This document shows positions 52,825 through 61,400 of a stretch of DNA of 64,000 bases, in pieces. The DNA lies in NCBI GenBank assembly GCA_012103505.1, contig WLWP01000002.1:310001-374000 (forward strand), in the 5' to 3' direction. Position numbers and translations under genes: made by a program. How positions within the stretch are numbered: the first letter of the stretch is position 1; the number at the start of each line of letters is the position of its first letter. The notes below the pieces were generated by a model. That model did no database searches. It was not told where the DNA came from and worked only from the letters and a program-made list of their open reading frames with translations. The stretch is from Pseudomonadales bacterium (lineage in GTDB: Bacteria > Pseudomonadota > Gammaproteobacteria > Pseudomonadales > Azotimanducaceae).

Positions 52825-53757
52825 CTAGCCTGGTACGGCGACGGATACCATATCGCGATAATTTTCCCGAATTTCCATCTTTGGCGCGAACCCCTTCGCG
52901 ACCAAGATTTTGTGTGCCTCTCTTAATTTGTAGTACGGACAGTTAACAATCAAATGGTGCTCAAGGTGATAGTTAACACCATAAGGCGCAATCAACGCGC
53001 GTTCCCACCAAGCAGCGCGTATGGTCCTTGTGTTTCTCAGACGATCATTGTCATCGGGTACCGCGGCATGCTCCCCAATGTTGCGTAGACGCGTGATAAA
53101 CCGGTTCCAAGTCAGCGCCGGTAACCACCACAGTAGAAAGTACAGATACCACTTTCCAACCAACGCGAAGCCCAACAGAAAGGTAAGATTGATCAATATG
53201 TTGCCACCAAATCGACGCCAACCATTGCGTAACGCATCCGTCGTAGTTTCGCCCTTGAATGCGTCTTTAAACATGGCGCCATATTGTTTGAAGCCAGTTT
53301 GACCGGACAGATCTCGCCATACTTTGCGCCGAAACGATCCTTTCGAGATCGGGAAAGGCTTAGACAGGTGTAAATCCGGATCATCTTCTTGTTGGGTATT
53401 GGCGTGATGTTGCAGGTGATACTTGCGATACCCATATATCGTGCCGCTCGTAAACGGTCGAGAGAGCAGCCATTCGCAGACCCAATCGTTCACTTTTCGA
53501 TTGTTGAACAGCGTGAAGTGGGCGCCATCGTGTGACAACACACCGAGCCCTAATTGACGCGCGCCGATCACAAAAACAGCGGCAAACACTGTAAAAGGAT
53601 TCGTCCAAATACAAACGACCGCCCAGGTAAGCACGATCACGCCCCAACAGTGGATAACCGACCACCCCGCGCGCCAGTCGCTCACGGTTCTCAAGTATTC
53701 GATTTCGTCATCGGCAAAGAAATCTTTTGGTCTTTGGAGTACAGCCATAGAATGCAT
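52825..53757 (-). CDS. membrane fatty acid desaturase
   Basis: A non-haem di-iron membrane desaturase of about 310 residues. Three histidine boxes are visible: 'LSHDGAHFTLF', 'YRKYHLQHHANTQQEDD' and 'GVNYHLEHHLIV'. Hydrophobic segments lie between them. Start is uncertain: ATG at 53787, 53757 or 53748 are in frame and none has a strong ribosome site. It would act on acyl lipids in the inner membrane. Divergent from the phosphatase gene. Confidence 0.9.
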   Translation of the reverse strand: MHSMAVLQRPKDFFADDEIEYLRTVSDWRAGWSVIHCWGVIVLTWAVVCIWTNPFTVFAAVFVIGARQLGLGVLSHDGAHFTLFNNRKVNDWVCEWLLSRPFTSGTIYGYRKYHLQHHANTQQEDDPDLHLSKPFPISKGSFRRKVWRDLSGQTGFKQYGAMFKDAFKGETTTDALRNGWRRFGGNILINLTFLLGFALVGKWYLYFLLWWLPALTWNRFITRLRNIGEHAAVPDDNDRLRNTRTIRAAWWERALIAPYGVNYHLEHHLIVNCPYYKLREAHKILVAKGFAPKMEIRENYRDMVSVAVPG

Positions 53758-53805
53758 TTTACAACAGAAACGAGGGAAACGCGGCATCCTGTCCGGGTTC
53801 AAAAT

Positions 53806-54564
53806 ATGGCTGATATCGAACTACACCATCCAGACCGAGGGATCGAACTTGACACAGCGGAGAATGTACGCGATCTCGGGGGTTATACGACTCGAGACGG
53901 CGGTAAAACCCGATGGCGTGTTTTTGTCCGGTCCGGCGACATGGATGCACTCAGCACGACTGACCAACAAACGTTCGTGAATTATGGCATCAGCACCGTG
54001 ATTGACCTGCGCATGCAAAAGGAAATTGACGTCAGTCCTAACGCGTTCACCGATTCGGACGCCGTTGTGTTCAAAATCCACGACTTCTGGGGTACGCGGT
54101 TCGATGCCTACCGATCAGCAAACAAACAAGCCCCTCCGCCACAGAAGCTCGCCGATCTTTATTGCGCAGGGCTAGAAAAATCCGGCTTCGTGATGGCGGA
54201 GATCATGGCGACGTTTGCGGCCGATGAACGTACCGGCTATGCCTTTCATTGTCGCTCCGGCAAAGATCGAACTGGCTTAGTCGCGGCCCTGCTACTCAGC
54301 ATTGCAGAAGTTTCTAGGGATACCATATGTAAAGATTACGGATTAACCGCTGAATACCTAAAACAAGGTGCAATCAACCCTATTGAAGCGAACAAACCTG
54401 GTGCCTGGCAATGTGGTTGTGAGGCAGAAACTATGGCTCTCACCCTCACGTTTCTAGACGAACGGTTCGGTGGTCCGATCAAATATCTGCAAGCCCAAGG
54501 TGTGAGCGACGACAACCTAGACACCATACGCGCTAAATTTGTCACAAACCCAAGCAACGACTGA
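53806..54564 (+). CDS. tyrosine-protein phosphatase (PTP superfamily)
   Basis: A 252-residue phosphatase from ATG 53806; a longer frame from 53554 overlaps the divergent desaturase. The N-terminal 'TAENVRDLGGYTTRDGGKTRWRVFVRSGDMDAL' and the signature 'FHCRSGKDRTGLVAAL', with catalytic Cys149, are typical of bacterial PTPs related to LipA/IphP. It may act on phosphoproteins or phosphoinositides. Confidence 0.93.
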   Translation: MADIELHHPDRGIELDTAENVRDLGGYTTRDGGKTRWRVFVRSGDMDALSTTDQQTFVNYGISTVIDLRMQKEIDVSPNAFTDSDAVVFKIHDFWGTRFDAYRSANKQAPPPQKLADLYCAGLEKSGFVMAEIMATFAADERTGYAFHCRSGKDRTGLVAALLLSIAEVSRDTICKDYGLTAEYLKQGAINPIEANKPGAWQCGCEAETMALTLTFLDERFGGPIKYLQAQGVSDDNLDTIRAKFVTNPSND

Positions 54565-54586
54565 GCGTGGCGCACGCAAGGCATTC

Positions 54587-54973
54587 GTGCGTGATAGTCC
54601 GGATTTGGTTAACCTATACAACATGCACAAACACCTAGACATTCTCGCCACGCAAATTAGGAAGACCGCGGTACAACTTGACGAGGTCACCGAGCTAGTC
54701 GAGACACAGAAGTGGGGCCAGCAGTCTTTCTTGCCGAAAAAACCTCGGGTCGGCACGACGATCAGAATCGATCAGCACGATGACTCACACGTTGCGATGT
54801 ATGTACATTGCCAGACGACGCTGGTCGATACTTACCGATCGCTGTTTCCAGAATTGACCTATGAAGGCAATCGAGCAGTGCTCTTTAATGTGAACGAACC
54901 GTTGCCCAAAGACACCATAGACGTGCTGGTGGAGGAAGCGCTCCTGTATCACGTGAACAAACGTAAACGCTGA
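54587..54973 (+). CDS. DUF1801 family protein
   Basis: About 128 residues. Start is uncertain: GTG 54587 with AAGG five bases upstream is preferred; TTG 54539 (overlapping the phosphatase stop) and ATG 54623 are alternatives. Diagnostic blocks are 'TQKWGQQSFLPKKPRVGTTIRIDQHDDSHVAMYVHCQTTLVDTYRSLFPELTYEGNRAV'. Role unknown; YdhG-like iron-chaperone ideas exist for distant relatives. It follows the phosphatase gene closely. Confidence 0.8.
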   Translation: MRDSPDLVNLYNMHKHLDILATQIRKTAVQLDEVTELVETQKWGQQSFLPKKPRVGTTIRIDQHDDSHVAMYVHCQTTLVDTYRSLFPELTYEGNRAVLFNVNEPLPKDTIDVLVEEALLYHVNKRKR

Positions 54974-54988
54974 CGACCCCGGGCTAAC

Positions 54989-56935
54989 TCACCCTAAATA
55001 TTGATTTAGAAATCTCACGTAGGCTTCAGAAGCTGCAATTCGATTGGCCCGTTGGCTAAAACCATGCCCTTCATCGGGAAAAACAAGATACTCCACCGGA
55101 ACATCGTTATCGCGGACCGCAGCCACGATCTCATCGCTCTCGATCTGTAACACCCTAGGATCATTAGCCCCTTGCACGACCAGTAAAGGCACTTTGATGT
55201 TGCTTGCATGAAAAAGTGGCGAAATTCTCTCTAACCGCTCAAGGTCCGTTTCTGGATCACCAAGCTCTGCAAACAAGGCATCGCGTTGGGGGCCCCACCA
55301 AGCTGGAATACTCTGCAGGGTCCGCACCCAGTTCATAACACCAAAAATGTTGACACCAACCTTGAATACTTCTGGCCGAAAGGCGAGCGCCGCACCCACC
55401 ATATAGCCGCCATAGCTACCGCCCATAATGCCGATCCTGTCCGCGTCTACCCAGTCCAGCGAAGCAAGGTACTTCTGCGCATACACGATGTCGTCTAGGT
55501 CTACTTCGCCGTGTTTCAGATCGTCCATGTGGTAGAAAGTCTTTCCGTATCCGCTCGAACCACGATTGTTGGCAGCAAATACCGCAATCCCGTGATTAGC
55601 AAGATGTTGGGTTGATCCAGAATAACCAGGCCGACTCTGACCGCCCGGTCCACCATGGACGAGAACAACGGCTGGCACTCTGTTATCAGCGTTCGCACCG
55701 TGTGGTTTAAATAGAATCCCTGGAATGTCGAGGCCATCAAAACTCGGATAACGAACCACTTCGCTGCCGACCAAATCCGCTTCTTCTATTTCGGGATTCA
55801 GAGCAGACGTGAGACGGTTGGCTGTACCTGCCTTTAATTCCACTGTGTATATGTCGCGAGGCGACGTATCAGTCGTGACAAGCATCGCGAGCTTTGTTTC
55901 ATCGCGCGAGAACCTTGGGCTTCGAATACCACCGTTAGGAAGGGCAGCAAGATCAATCGCCTGCCCAGATCCAACCGAGGTCAGTGAAACGACGAACCTA
56001 CCATCCTCATTGGTCGTGGTGTTGCGATACTGGCCACTTTTTGTAAAAGACACACCTAACAGATCCCAGTCGGCAGCGAAGTAAGGTGAATGTTCACCGG
56101 TGGCAAGTTCGTACTGCCACGCGCTTACGAACTCCCCATGTTCGTCGGTACCGTAGATGAGGTACTTGCCGTCGGGTGTGAACGTGAACGATGTGTGGGA
56201 GACATCCTCTTCGCTGGGCGTTATGAGAACCGGGCTCGAATCATCTGCTTCGCGATCGAGTAAATAGAGTTGAGATCTGGCATTGGAAATCGCCTTGAGT
56301 AAGACCAAATACCTTTCATCTCGCGATCCACCTGAAACAAACCAACTACCGTCATTTTCAAATACCAACTCACGGTTATAGTTGCCCGTTTGGTAACGAT
56401 ACAAATCCATCGCTTTGGCGTCGCGTTCGTTTGAGAGTACAAAGAAGTGACTGCCAGAATCAGACCAACCCGTGAATTGTGCCTTTAATCCCTCACCTGG
56501 GGTGAGATCGACAACTTCACCATCGACTTCTCGCACGAAAACGTGATCGAGTTCGTCACCGCTCTGGTCGCGAGCGAAAAGAATGCGGTTGTCTGCCGGG
56601 AACCAAGACGCAGCTCTATGGGCATTATCGGTCGATTCCGTTAAGGCCGTCATTGACCCATCCTTTGGATTCATGGCGTAAACGTTAAACGTGCCGTTCT
56701 TGTCGCTCGTGGTTAATAGTGCTGAATCATCAAACGACCACGCATGGCCACCAGCAAGGCTATAGCCTACGGAGGTAAAGAACTGTTCGGCAGCGTAGCG
56801 CTGCACGTGATCTACGCTACTCGAGGCTTGGTCAGCTGCAGTATCGGTACGCGGTTTTGACTCCGACGACGAATCGCAACTCAGCAATAACATGGCAGCT
56901 ATAACAGATAGCAATACCTTCAACACGTCGTTCAT
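54989..56935 (-). CDS. S9-family prolyl oligopeptidase-like lipoprotein
   Basis: A 648-residue serine peptidase. A lipobox (LLSC) ends the signal at about residue 20. The N-terminal half is a beta-propeller (WD40-like repeats such as 'YLIYGTDEHGEFVSAWQYELATGEHSPYFA'); the C-terminal half is alpha/beta-hydrolase. The nucleophile lies in GGSYGGYM (about 506), the acid in 'GANDPRVL' (Asp592) and the base in 'FPDEGHGF' (His624). It should trim peptides in the periplasm, anchored to a membrane. Confidence 0.93.
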   Translation of the reverse strand: MNDVLKVLLSVIAAMLLLSCDSSSESKPRTDTAADQASSSVDHVQRYAAEQFFTSVGYSLAGGHAWSFDDSALLTTSDKNGTFNVYAMNPKDGSMTALTESTDNAHRAASWFPADNRILFARDQSGDELDHVFVREVDGEVVDLTPGEGLKAQFTGWSDSGSHFFVLSNERDAKAMDLYRYQTGNYNRELVFENDGSWFVSGGSRDERYLVLLKAISNARSQLYLLDREADDSSPVLITPSEEDVSHTSFTFTPDGKYLIYGTDEHGEFVSAWQYELATGEHSPYFAADWDLLGVSFTKSGQYRNTTTNEDGRFVVSLTSVGSGQAIDLAALPNGGIRSPRFSRDETKLAMLVTTDTSPRDIYTVELKAGTANRLTSALNPEIEEADLVGSEVVRYPSFDGLDIPGILFKPHGANADNRVPAVVLVHGGPGGQSRPGYSGSTQHLANHGIAVFAANNRGSSGYGKTFYHMDDLKHGEVDLDDIVYAQKYLASLDWVDADRIGIMGGSYGGYMVGAALAFRPEVFKVGVNIFGVMNWVRTLQSIPAWWGPQRDALFAELGDPETDLERLERISPLFHASNIKVPLLVVQGANDPRVLQIESDEIVAAVRDNDVPVEYLVFPDEGHGFSQRANRIAASEAYVRFLNQYLG

Positions 56936-56963
56936 ATCATTTGCCCTCCAAGCATTTTTATCC

Positions 56964-57890
56964 TTACTCCTGCTTGTGCAGTGTCGTATTTAGTCCACCC
57001 CAATTTACACCAGCAGAACTGACGGCCTCGACTCCACCCGTCTGGCTGTTGCGACGGAACAGTAGATCAGATTTACCAGACAGCTCGAGTGCCTTGACGA
57101 TCTGACCATCTGCAGTTTTCACCTTGGTACCGGCTGTAACGTACAGCCCTGCCTCAACGACACAGCGATCGCCTAACGAAATCCCGATTCCGGCATTCGC
57201 ACCCAACAAACTTTGCTCACCTACGGAGTTGACCTGTTTGCCGCCACCAGACAGCGTACCCATGATGGAAGACCCTGCACCAACATCGGAGCCTGCACCA
57301 ACGATGACACCCGGGGTCACTCGACCCTCAATCATCGCAGGACCTATGGAGCCTGCATTGAAGTTTACAAAGCCCTCGTGCATGACCGTCGTTCCTGAAA
57401 CAAGATGCGCACCCAATCGAACGCGATCCGGATCAGCTATACGCACACCCGGCGGCACGACGTAGTCGATCATGCGCGGAAACTTATCCATCGAGAAAAC
57501 AGTAAGTTGTTGATCCACTCCTGCCACCGCATCTCTAAGGTCATCGACACGTTCAGGTAGGACCGGTCCCGCCGATGTCCACGCAACATTCGTGAGCAAA
57601 TCAAAAAGACCGTCTAGGTTGAGTGTGTTCGGTCGATGCACACACTCGGAAAGGAGGTGCAAGCGTAGATAGGCTTCTTCGATAGAATTCGCAGGTTCGT
57701 CAGGCTGACCTAATTCGATCTCGACAAAATCTGATTGAATCAGGCCTAACTTTTCCGCAAGCGCACCACGGCGTTTTTGCTCGTTCGTTCGCGGAAACCA
57801 CGTATCGAGTGTCACGCCTGTCCCAGCGTCAATGAACCTATGCCCCCAACGTATCATCGTGCGGCTATCCTCTAGCGCTTTCTCGATCAC
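56964..57890 (-). CDS. dapD: tetrahydrodipicolinate N-succinyltransferase (DapD, long form)
   Basis: Lysine/diaminopimelate pathway enzyme, 308 residues with a GTG start. It has the N-terminal domain of the long DapD type ('SNSIEEAYLRLHLLSECVHRPNTLNLDGLF'-like segment), then a left-handed hexapeptide repeat: 'GVRIADPDRVRLGAHLVSGTTVMHEGFVNFNAGSIGPAMIEGRVTPGVIVGAGSDVGAGSSIMGTLSGGG'. It resembles the DapD form of actinobacteria and many marine proteobacteria. It succinylates tetrahydrodipicolinate for cell wall and lysine synthesis. Confidence 0.92.
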   Translation of the reverse strand: MIEKALEDSRTMIRWGHRFIDAGTGVTLDTWFPRTNEQKRRGALAEKLGLIQSDFVEIELGQPDEPANSIEEAYLRLHLLSECVHRPNTLNLDGLFDLLTNVAWTSAGPVLPERVDDLRDAVAGVDQQLTVFSMDKFPRMIDYVVPPGVRIADPDRVRLGAHLVSGTTVMHEGFVNFNAGSIGPAMIEGRVTPGVIVGAGSDVGAGSSIMGTLSGGGKQVNSVGEQSLLGANAGIGISLGDRCVVEAGLYVTAGTKVKTADGQIVKALELSGKSDLLFRRNSQTGGVEAVSSAGVNWGGLNTTLHKQE

Positions 57891-57913
57891 GCAGTCTACC
57901 CAAGTTTACCCTG

Positions 57914-58603
57914 CTACGCGGGGGTTGGATCGTGACTAAAGTAGGCCTTATCTGCGTTTAGGCTTTTGAGCCGTTGCAGAGAATCGACATAAACGTCCTC
58001 GAGAGCCTCATGTGCCTGCGTGTTTGCGTCGCCACCACTCTGATACTCAGCTGAAGTAAAGGCCGCTTGCGCTGCGATCAAGATGCGCTCGGCCCCCGTA
58101 TCGACAAGCACTGATTGGTGTCCGGGTGTGTGACCGGGAGCGGCAAGAACGTTTACTCCAGTCTCAACCTCGAGATCGCCGTCCACTGATGTCAAATTCG
58201 CGCTTGGATAGTCAAACCAATCCGACACCGTGTAATTAGGTTGGCGCGCTGCGCCGAGCTCAGCGCTCTGCACAACAATGCTGGCATTCACGCAGAGTAC
58301 ATTGTTACCACAGTGATCAAAATGTAGGTGCGAATTGATCAACACATCGACATCGCTCGGCTCCACATCGTGTGCAGCGAGCGCTGCAACAAATGACGAC
58401 GGTTCAGGGGCAAACTTTTTCTCGATGTATGAGTTGCCGACACCCACGCCGCTATCGACGAGCACTAGAGAGTTTTTCGTTTTTATCAGATAGCCGAAAA
58501 CAGGGATACGCGTGTCCGCGAAAGTTGGCGGGTTGAACTGCCCAGACAAATTCACCGACGTATAGCGCAACTGACTAACCGTTGCCTTAACTGGACCGTG
58601 CAA
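57914..58603 (-). CDS. MBL-fold metallo-hydrolase
   Basis: A 229-residue metallo-beta-lactamase-fold protein. The zinc motif is 'LINSHLHFDHCGNN' (HxHxDH-like), with 'AAPGHTPGHQSVLVDTGAERILIAAQAAF' and 'AYFSHDP' completing the site. The family includes lactonases such as AHL lactonase, and hydrolases of other esters. I use TTG 58603, with GAGGGG nine bases upstream; no ATG is suitable. It is 14 bases downstream of the BlaR1-like gene, so it may belong to the BlaI regulon. Confidence 0.9.
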   Translation of the reverse strand: MHGPVKATVSQLRYTSVNLSGQFNPPTFADTRIPVFGYLIKTKNSLVLVDSGVGVGNSYIEKKFAPEPSSFVAALAAHDVEPSDVDVLINSHLHFDHCGNNVLCVNASIVVQSAELGAARQPNYTVSDWFDYPSANLTSVDGDLEVETGVNVLAAPGHTPGHQSVLVDTGAERILIAAQAAFTSAEYQSGGDANTQAHEALEDVYVDSLQRLKSLNADKAYFSHDPTPA

Positions 58604-58617
58604 AGCGACGAACCCCT

Positions 58618-60348
58618 CTAATCGAGCTCAAAAGCCACTCGCGTCTGCACACCCGACGTAGTCACGGCAGTCCCATTAACCACGCGCGGCTTGTATTTGT
58701 ACTTGGCAACCGTACCCACGGCCGCGTCGTCGAAGACCCCTGCGCGCGGTTCTGAATTGATGACCTCGATATTCACAACATCACCGGTAGCGTTCACTTC
58801 ATACTGTAGATCCACATAGCCCTCAAGACCTTCACGCTCTGCAAACGTCGGATACACAGGTAGTACTTTTGCGATGAGCATGACGCCGCCATCCGTAGAT
58901 GCTCCGATCGACGGTGTCTGCGCAATCGGGTTATCGATCTTCGTTTTCAGGTAGTCCCGTAGCTGCAGCCAATTCGGTTTGATTTCGCTACCCCTCGCTT
59001 CGGCTTCAGCCAACCCCATCTCCATACGCTCGAGGGCTTCTTCATAGCGCTTCATTTCGTACAACGTTTGTGCCATGAAGACCAATGGTATGGGACCCGG
59101 GTTTTCCGCCTTGGCACGCCAGGACTCCATCCAACGGATCGCCTCTTCGTAATTTTTCTCGACGAAATTGAGCTGTGCAAGGGTATACATGGAGGTCGTT
59201 TCCAAGCCTGCAGGGATATACCCCGCTTGCGCGACCACCAATTCGTAAGACTTGATCGCAGCAATGTAGTTGTTGGTGAGGAAGTGAACATAGCCGATCA
59301 TGTTCTGCACCTGACCTCGCTCGTTACGATTTAAGTCCTCACGTTCCCGCAAAAGGTCGAGCTCAGCTTGGGCTTTTGCATACGCTTCCTCCTTTATCAG
59401 AACTTGGGTCTTCTCCAACTGGCTAAGTACATCGGCTTTAATCGATGGCACGGCACCACCTTCTCCCAGGCCACTCAATGGGACTGCCAACATAAGAGCA
59501 AGTGTTGAGGTCGTTAAAAAGTTTCTTAAATTCATCGTCTTTCTCCGCAAGTTCGTGTCCAGAAGCGCGGTAATGCGCACGGTTAAATTTGAGTCAGACG
59601 CCATAGAAGGCGCCACTTGCAGCCGAATATTTTTTTGTAGCGATAGAAGAATTTGCGCGTAGCAGGTAGGGCTATGTCCCCGAAGTAACACTTGGTCATC
59701 ACAAGCACGTTCTGCTTCTGCTAACATTTTGCGACGTGCCCACCAAACCAGCGGATGGAACCATAGGAGTGACGCGAACAGAGCAGAGGCAACTGCAAGC
59801 AGCACGTCCCAGCGCTTATGGTGGGCAAGCTCGTGATCAAGCGCAATTCCACGCTCAGCATCACCCCATTCAGAAAAATTCTCAGGCACCACGACAACCT
59901 TGCGCACGACACCCCATGCGAATGGGATCGCGATACCGTCGAGGGAAAGCACAGCCAACCCACCGTGTCGCAACATAAACCTTCCGTGATGACTAACCTG
60001 CAAGTGTGTTCTGAGAATTAGGCCGATCCAGAAAGCAAGAAAACCTGCAGCGCCAACCAAGTAGAACGCCCAGTACCCGAGTTTGTATGAGCGCTGCTCC
60101 GCAACCGCAACGAATACCTCTGCGGGAATTACTTCAGTTGGCAAGCTCGACATCCAGACCACCACGGGCTGCGGGAACCAAAACGCCGTCTCCCTTGGCA
60201 ACAATTCTCCAAACAAGGCAATCAACGGAAGCGAAAAGAAACCCAAAGCGAGCGCGAGATGGCGAGTCGCGGCGGAGCCCCACGCCATCCTTGCAATGCC
60301 GACAACAGCAACCAAGACCACGGTGTACTTAAGTAATAGTAGAATCAT
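58618..60348 (-). CDS. BlaR1-type M56 peptidase fused to TPR and TonB domains
   Basis: A 576-residue membrane protein. The M56 peptidase has the zinc motif HELAH at His172, Glu173 and His176, the downstream 'WFHPLVWWARRKMLAEAERACDDQVL' with the third ligand, and four helices. After a signal-like segment near 290 come TPR-like repeats (about 325-460) and a C-terminal TonB domain ('GYVDLQYEVNATGDVVNIEVINSEP ... VAKYKYKP'). It lacks the beta-lactam sensor domain of true BlaR1. The start overlaps the repressor stop by four bases. Confidence 0.9.
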   Translation of the reverse strand: MILLLLKYTVVLVAVVGIARMAWGSAATRHLALALGFFSLPLIALFGELLPRETAFWFPQPVVVWMSSLPTEVIPAEVFVAVAEQRSYKLGYWAFYLVGAAGFLAFWIGLILRTHLQVSHHGRFMLRHGGLAVLSLDGIAIPFAWGVVRKVVVVPENFSEWGDAERGIALDHELAHHKRWDVLLAVASALFASLLWFHPLVWWARRKMLAEAERACDDQVLLRGHSPTCYAQILLSLQKNIRLQVAPSMASDSNLTVRITALLDTNLRRKTMNLRNFLTTSTLALMLAVPLSGLGEGGAVPSIKADVLSQLEKTQVLIKEEAYAKAQAELDLLREREDLNRNERGQVQNMIGYVHFLTNNYIAAIKSYELVVAQAGYIPAGLETTSMYTLAQLNFVEKNYEEAIRWMESWRAKAENPGPIPLVFMAQTLYEMKRYEEALERMEMGLAEAEARGSEIKPNWLQLRDYLKTKIDNPIAQTPSIGASTDGGVMLIAKVLPVYPTFAEREGLEGYVDLQYEVNATGDVVNIEVINSEPRAGVFDDAAVGTVAKYKYKPRVVNGTAVTTSGVQTRVAFELD

Positions 60349-60797
60349 TCTTGTGCCGCCTTCGCCTGCTGAATCAAACGCTCGAGTGCGTCCAACTCTT
60401 CTTTGGAAACCTGTTCTCGACTACCCAACAAAGCAGAGACAGCCTGGGTAGTACTACCTGCAAAGAAGGTGTCCAGCAGTCGCTGCAAAGCATGAACGCC
60501 TGCCTCCTTTACTGGAGTGACCGCCTGATACACATGTCTGTTACCGTTTCGACTTGCGGCCAACTTTCCTTTTTTGTGCAACCGCTGCAATACCATACGT
60601 GTCGCGGCATAACTCGGTCCGTCACTCATCCGTCCATCATCCAGCTGTCCATCATCCACCCGTCCATCATCCACCTGTCCATCATCCACCCGGGCCAACA
60701 ACTCAGCTTGAACGTCAGCAACCGTTGCTGCCTGCTTGGCGTACACGATCTCCAATACTTGGCGCTCTCTACGCGACAGCGTTTGGTCAGTTTCCAC
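60345..60797 (-). CDS. BlaI/MecI/CopY family repressor with internal tandem repeat
   Basis: A 150-residue winged-helix repressor. The first part 'LSRRERQVLEIVYAKQAATVADVQAELLAR' and the later 'SYAATRMVLQRLHKKGKLAASRNGNRHVYQAVTP' align with BlaI. Between them sit residues 37-60, a five-residue repeat (VDDGQ/VDDGR type) that BlaI does not have. The C-terminal helix should dimerise. The M56 partner encoded next door probably cleaves it to release repression. A 32-base palindrome with a promoter lies just upstream of the start. Confidence 0.9.
   Translation of the reverse strand: METDQTLSRRERQVLEIVYAKQAATVADVQAELLARVDDGQVDDGRVDDGQLDDGRMSDGPSYAATRMVLQRLHKKGKLAASRNGNRHVYQAVTPVKEAGVHALQRLLDTFFAGSTTQAVSALLGSREQVSKEELDALERLIQQAKAAQE
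60618..60689 (-). repeat. 15-base tandem repeat within the repressor gene
   Basis: Five copies of a 15-base unit encode VDDGQ, VDDGR, VDDGQ, LDDGR and the shorter MSDG. The units are near-identical at DNA level (GTGGATGATGGAC and variants), as expected of recent duplication. Copy number could vary by slippage. The insert falls between the second helix and the DNA recognition helix. Confidence 0.85.
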
Positions 60798-60821
60798 TTA
60801 AGCCTCCCTCGATAGACGTCT

Positions 60822-60853
60822 GAACATATTTGTTCATGTGAACAAATATGTTC
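60822..60853. promoter_or_regulatory. operator palindrome for the BlaI-type repressor
   Basis: Two perfect 15-base arms, GAACATATTTGTTCA and TGAACAAATATGTTC, are separated by two bases (60837-60838). The site ends 25 bases from the repressor start and covers the promoter -10. It is the kind of site BlaI dimers bind. It may also influence ridA, which is transcribed in the other direction from 60942. Confidence 0.75.
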
Positions 60854-60873
60854 CTTACTCAAAGACTTGTCAA
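60845..60873 (-). promoter_or_regulatory. promoter of the BlaI-BlaR1-like operon
   Basis: On the minus strand TTGACA (60868-60873) and CATATT (60845-60850) are 17 bases apart. The -10 lies inside the operator, so binding of the repressor would block RNA polymerase directly. Confidence 0.65.
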
Positions 60874-60941
60874 GCGGCGAGAGCCTCACATGTAGTGAAC
60901 CCGGACAGGGCCTGGTCTGCTTGAATGAACTCAGTTAGGGT

Positions 60942-61379
60942 ATGGACATGAAAAAGTTAATTGCAATGTGCGCCCTAGCAGGCCTCGCCACGTCCACATA
61001 TGCCACAGAATTCTTGAATTCTGAGCAGAACAAAAGTCTGAACCTACCGTTTTCGGAAGCGGTGCGAGTGGGCGATCTAATGATTTTATCAGGCCAACTA
61101 GGCACTCTACCCGGCACGACTGACATCGCTCCCGGGGGTATACAAGGTCAAGCTCGCCAAGCCATGGACAACATCAAATCGATCTTGGAGCGTAATGGCT
61201 CGAGCATGGACAAAGTTGTGAAGTGCACGGTCATGATGGCCGACATTTCCGAGTGGCCGGCTTTTAACGAAGTCTATGTCACCTATTTTCCTGGTCCAAA
61301 GCCAGCTCGAAGCGCCTTCGCGGCCGGTGGATTGGCATTTGGCGCGAAAGTAGAGGTTGAATGCTGGGCCGGACCCTAG
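60942..61379 (+). CDS. RidA family protein with signal peptide
   Basis: A 145-residue RidA (YjgF) domain protein. The first 20 residues (MKKLIAMCALAGLATSTYA) look like an export signal, which most RidA proteins lack. The core has 'PFSEAVRVGDLMILSGQLG', 'QARQAMDNIKSILERNGSSMDKVVKCTVMMADI' and the arginine of 'PARSAFAAGGLAFGAKVEVEC', the position that deaminates reactive enamines/imines. ATG 60948 is an alternative start. It faces the class V aminotransferase gene. Confidence 0.9.
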   Translation: MDMKKLIAMCALAGLATSTYATEFLNSEQNKSLNLPFSEAVRVGDLMILSGQLGTLPGTTDIAPGGIQGQARQAMDNIKSILERNGSSMDKVVKCTVMMADISEWPAFNEVYVTYFPGPKPARSAFAAGGLAFGAKVEVECWAGP

Positions 61380-61400
61380 CGCGAGTGTGACGCCAACCGT

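Noticed and set aside
52552..52926. Plus-strand ORF with an SRSRSR stretch
   Set aside because: The stretch is the translation of the GGGAAC-type repeat in the wrong strand; the ORF overlaps two real genes.
60618..60689. CRISPR-like repeats
   Set aside because: The units are contiguous, 15 bases long and in frame within a coding sequence, with no spacers.
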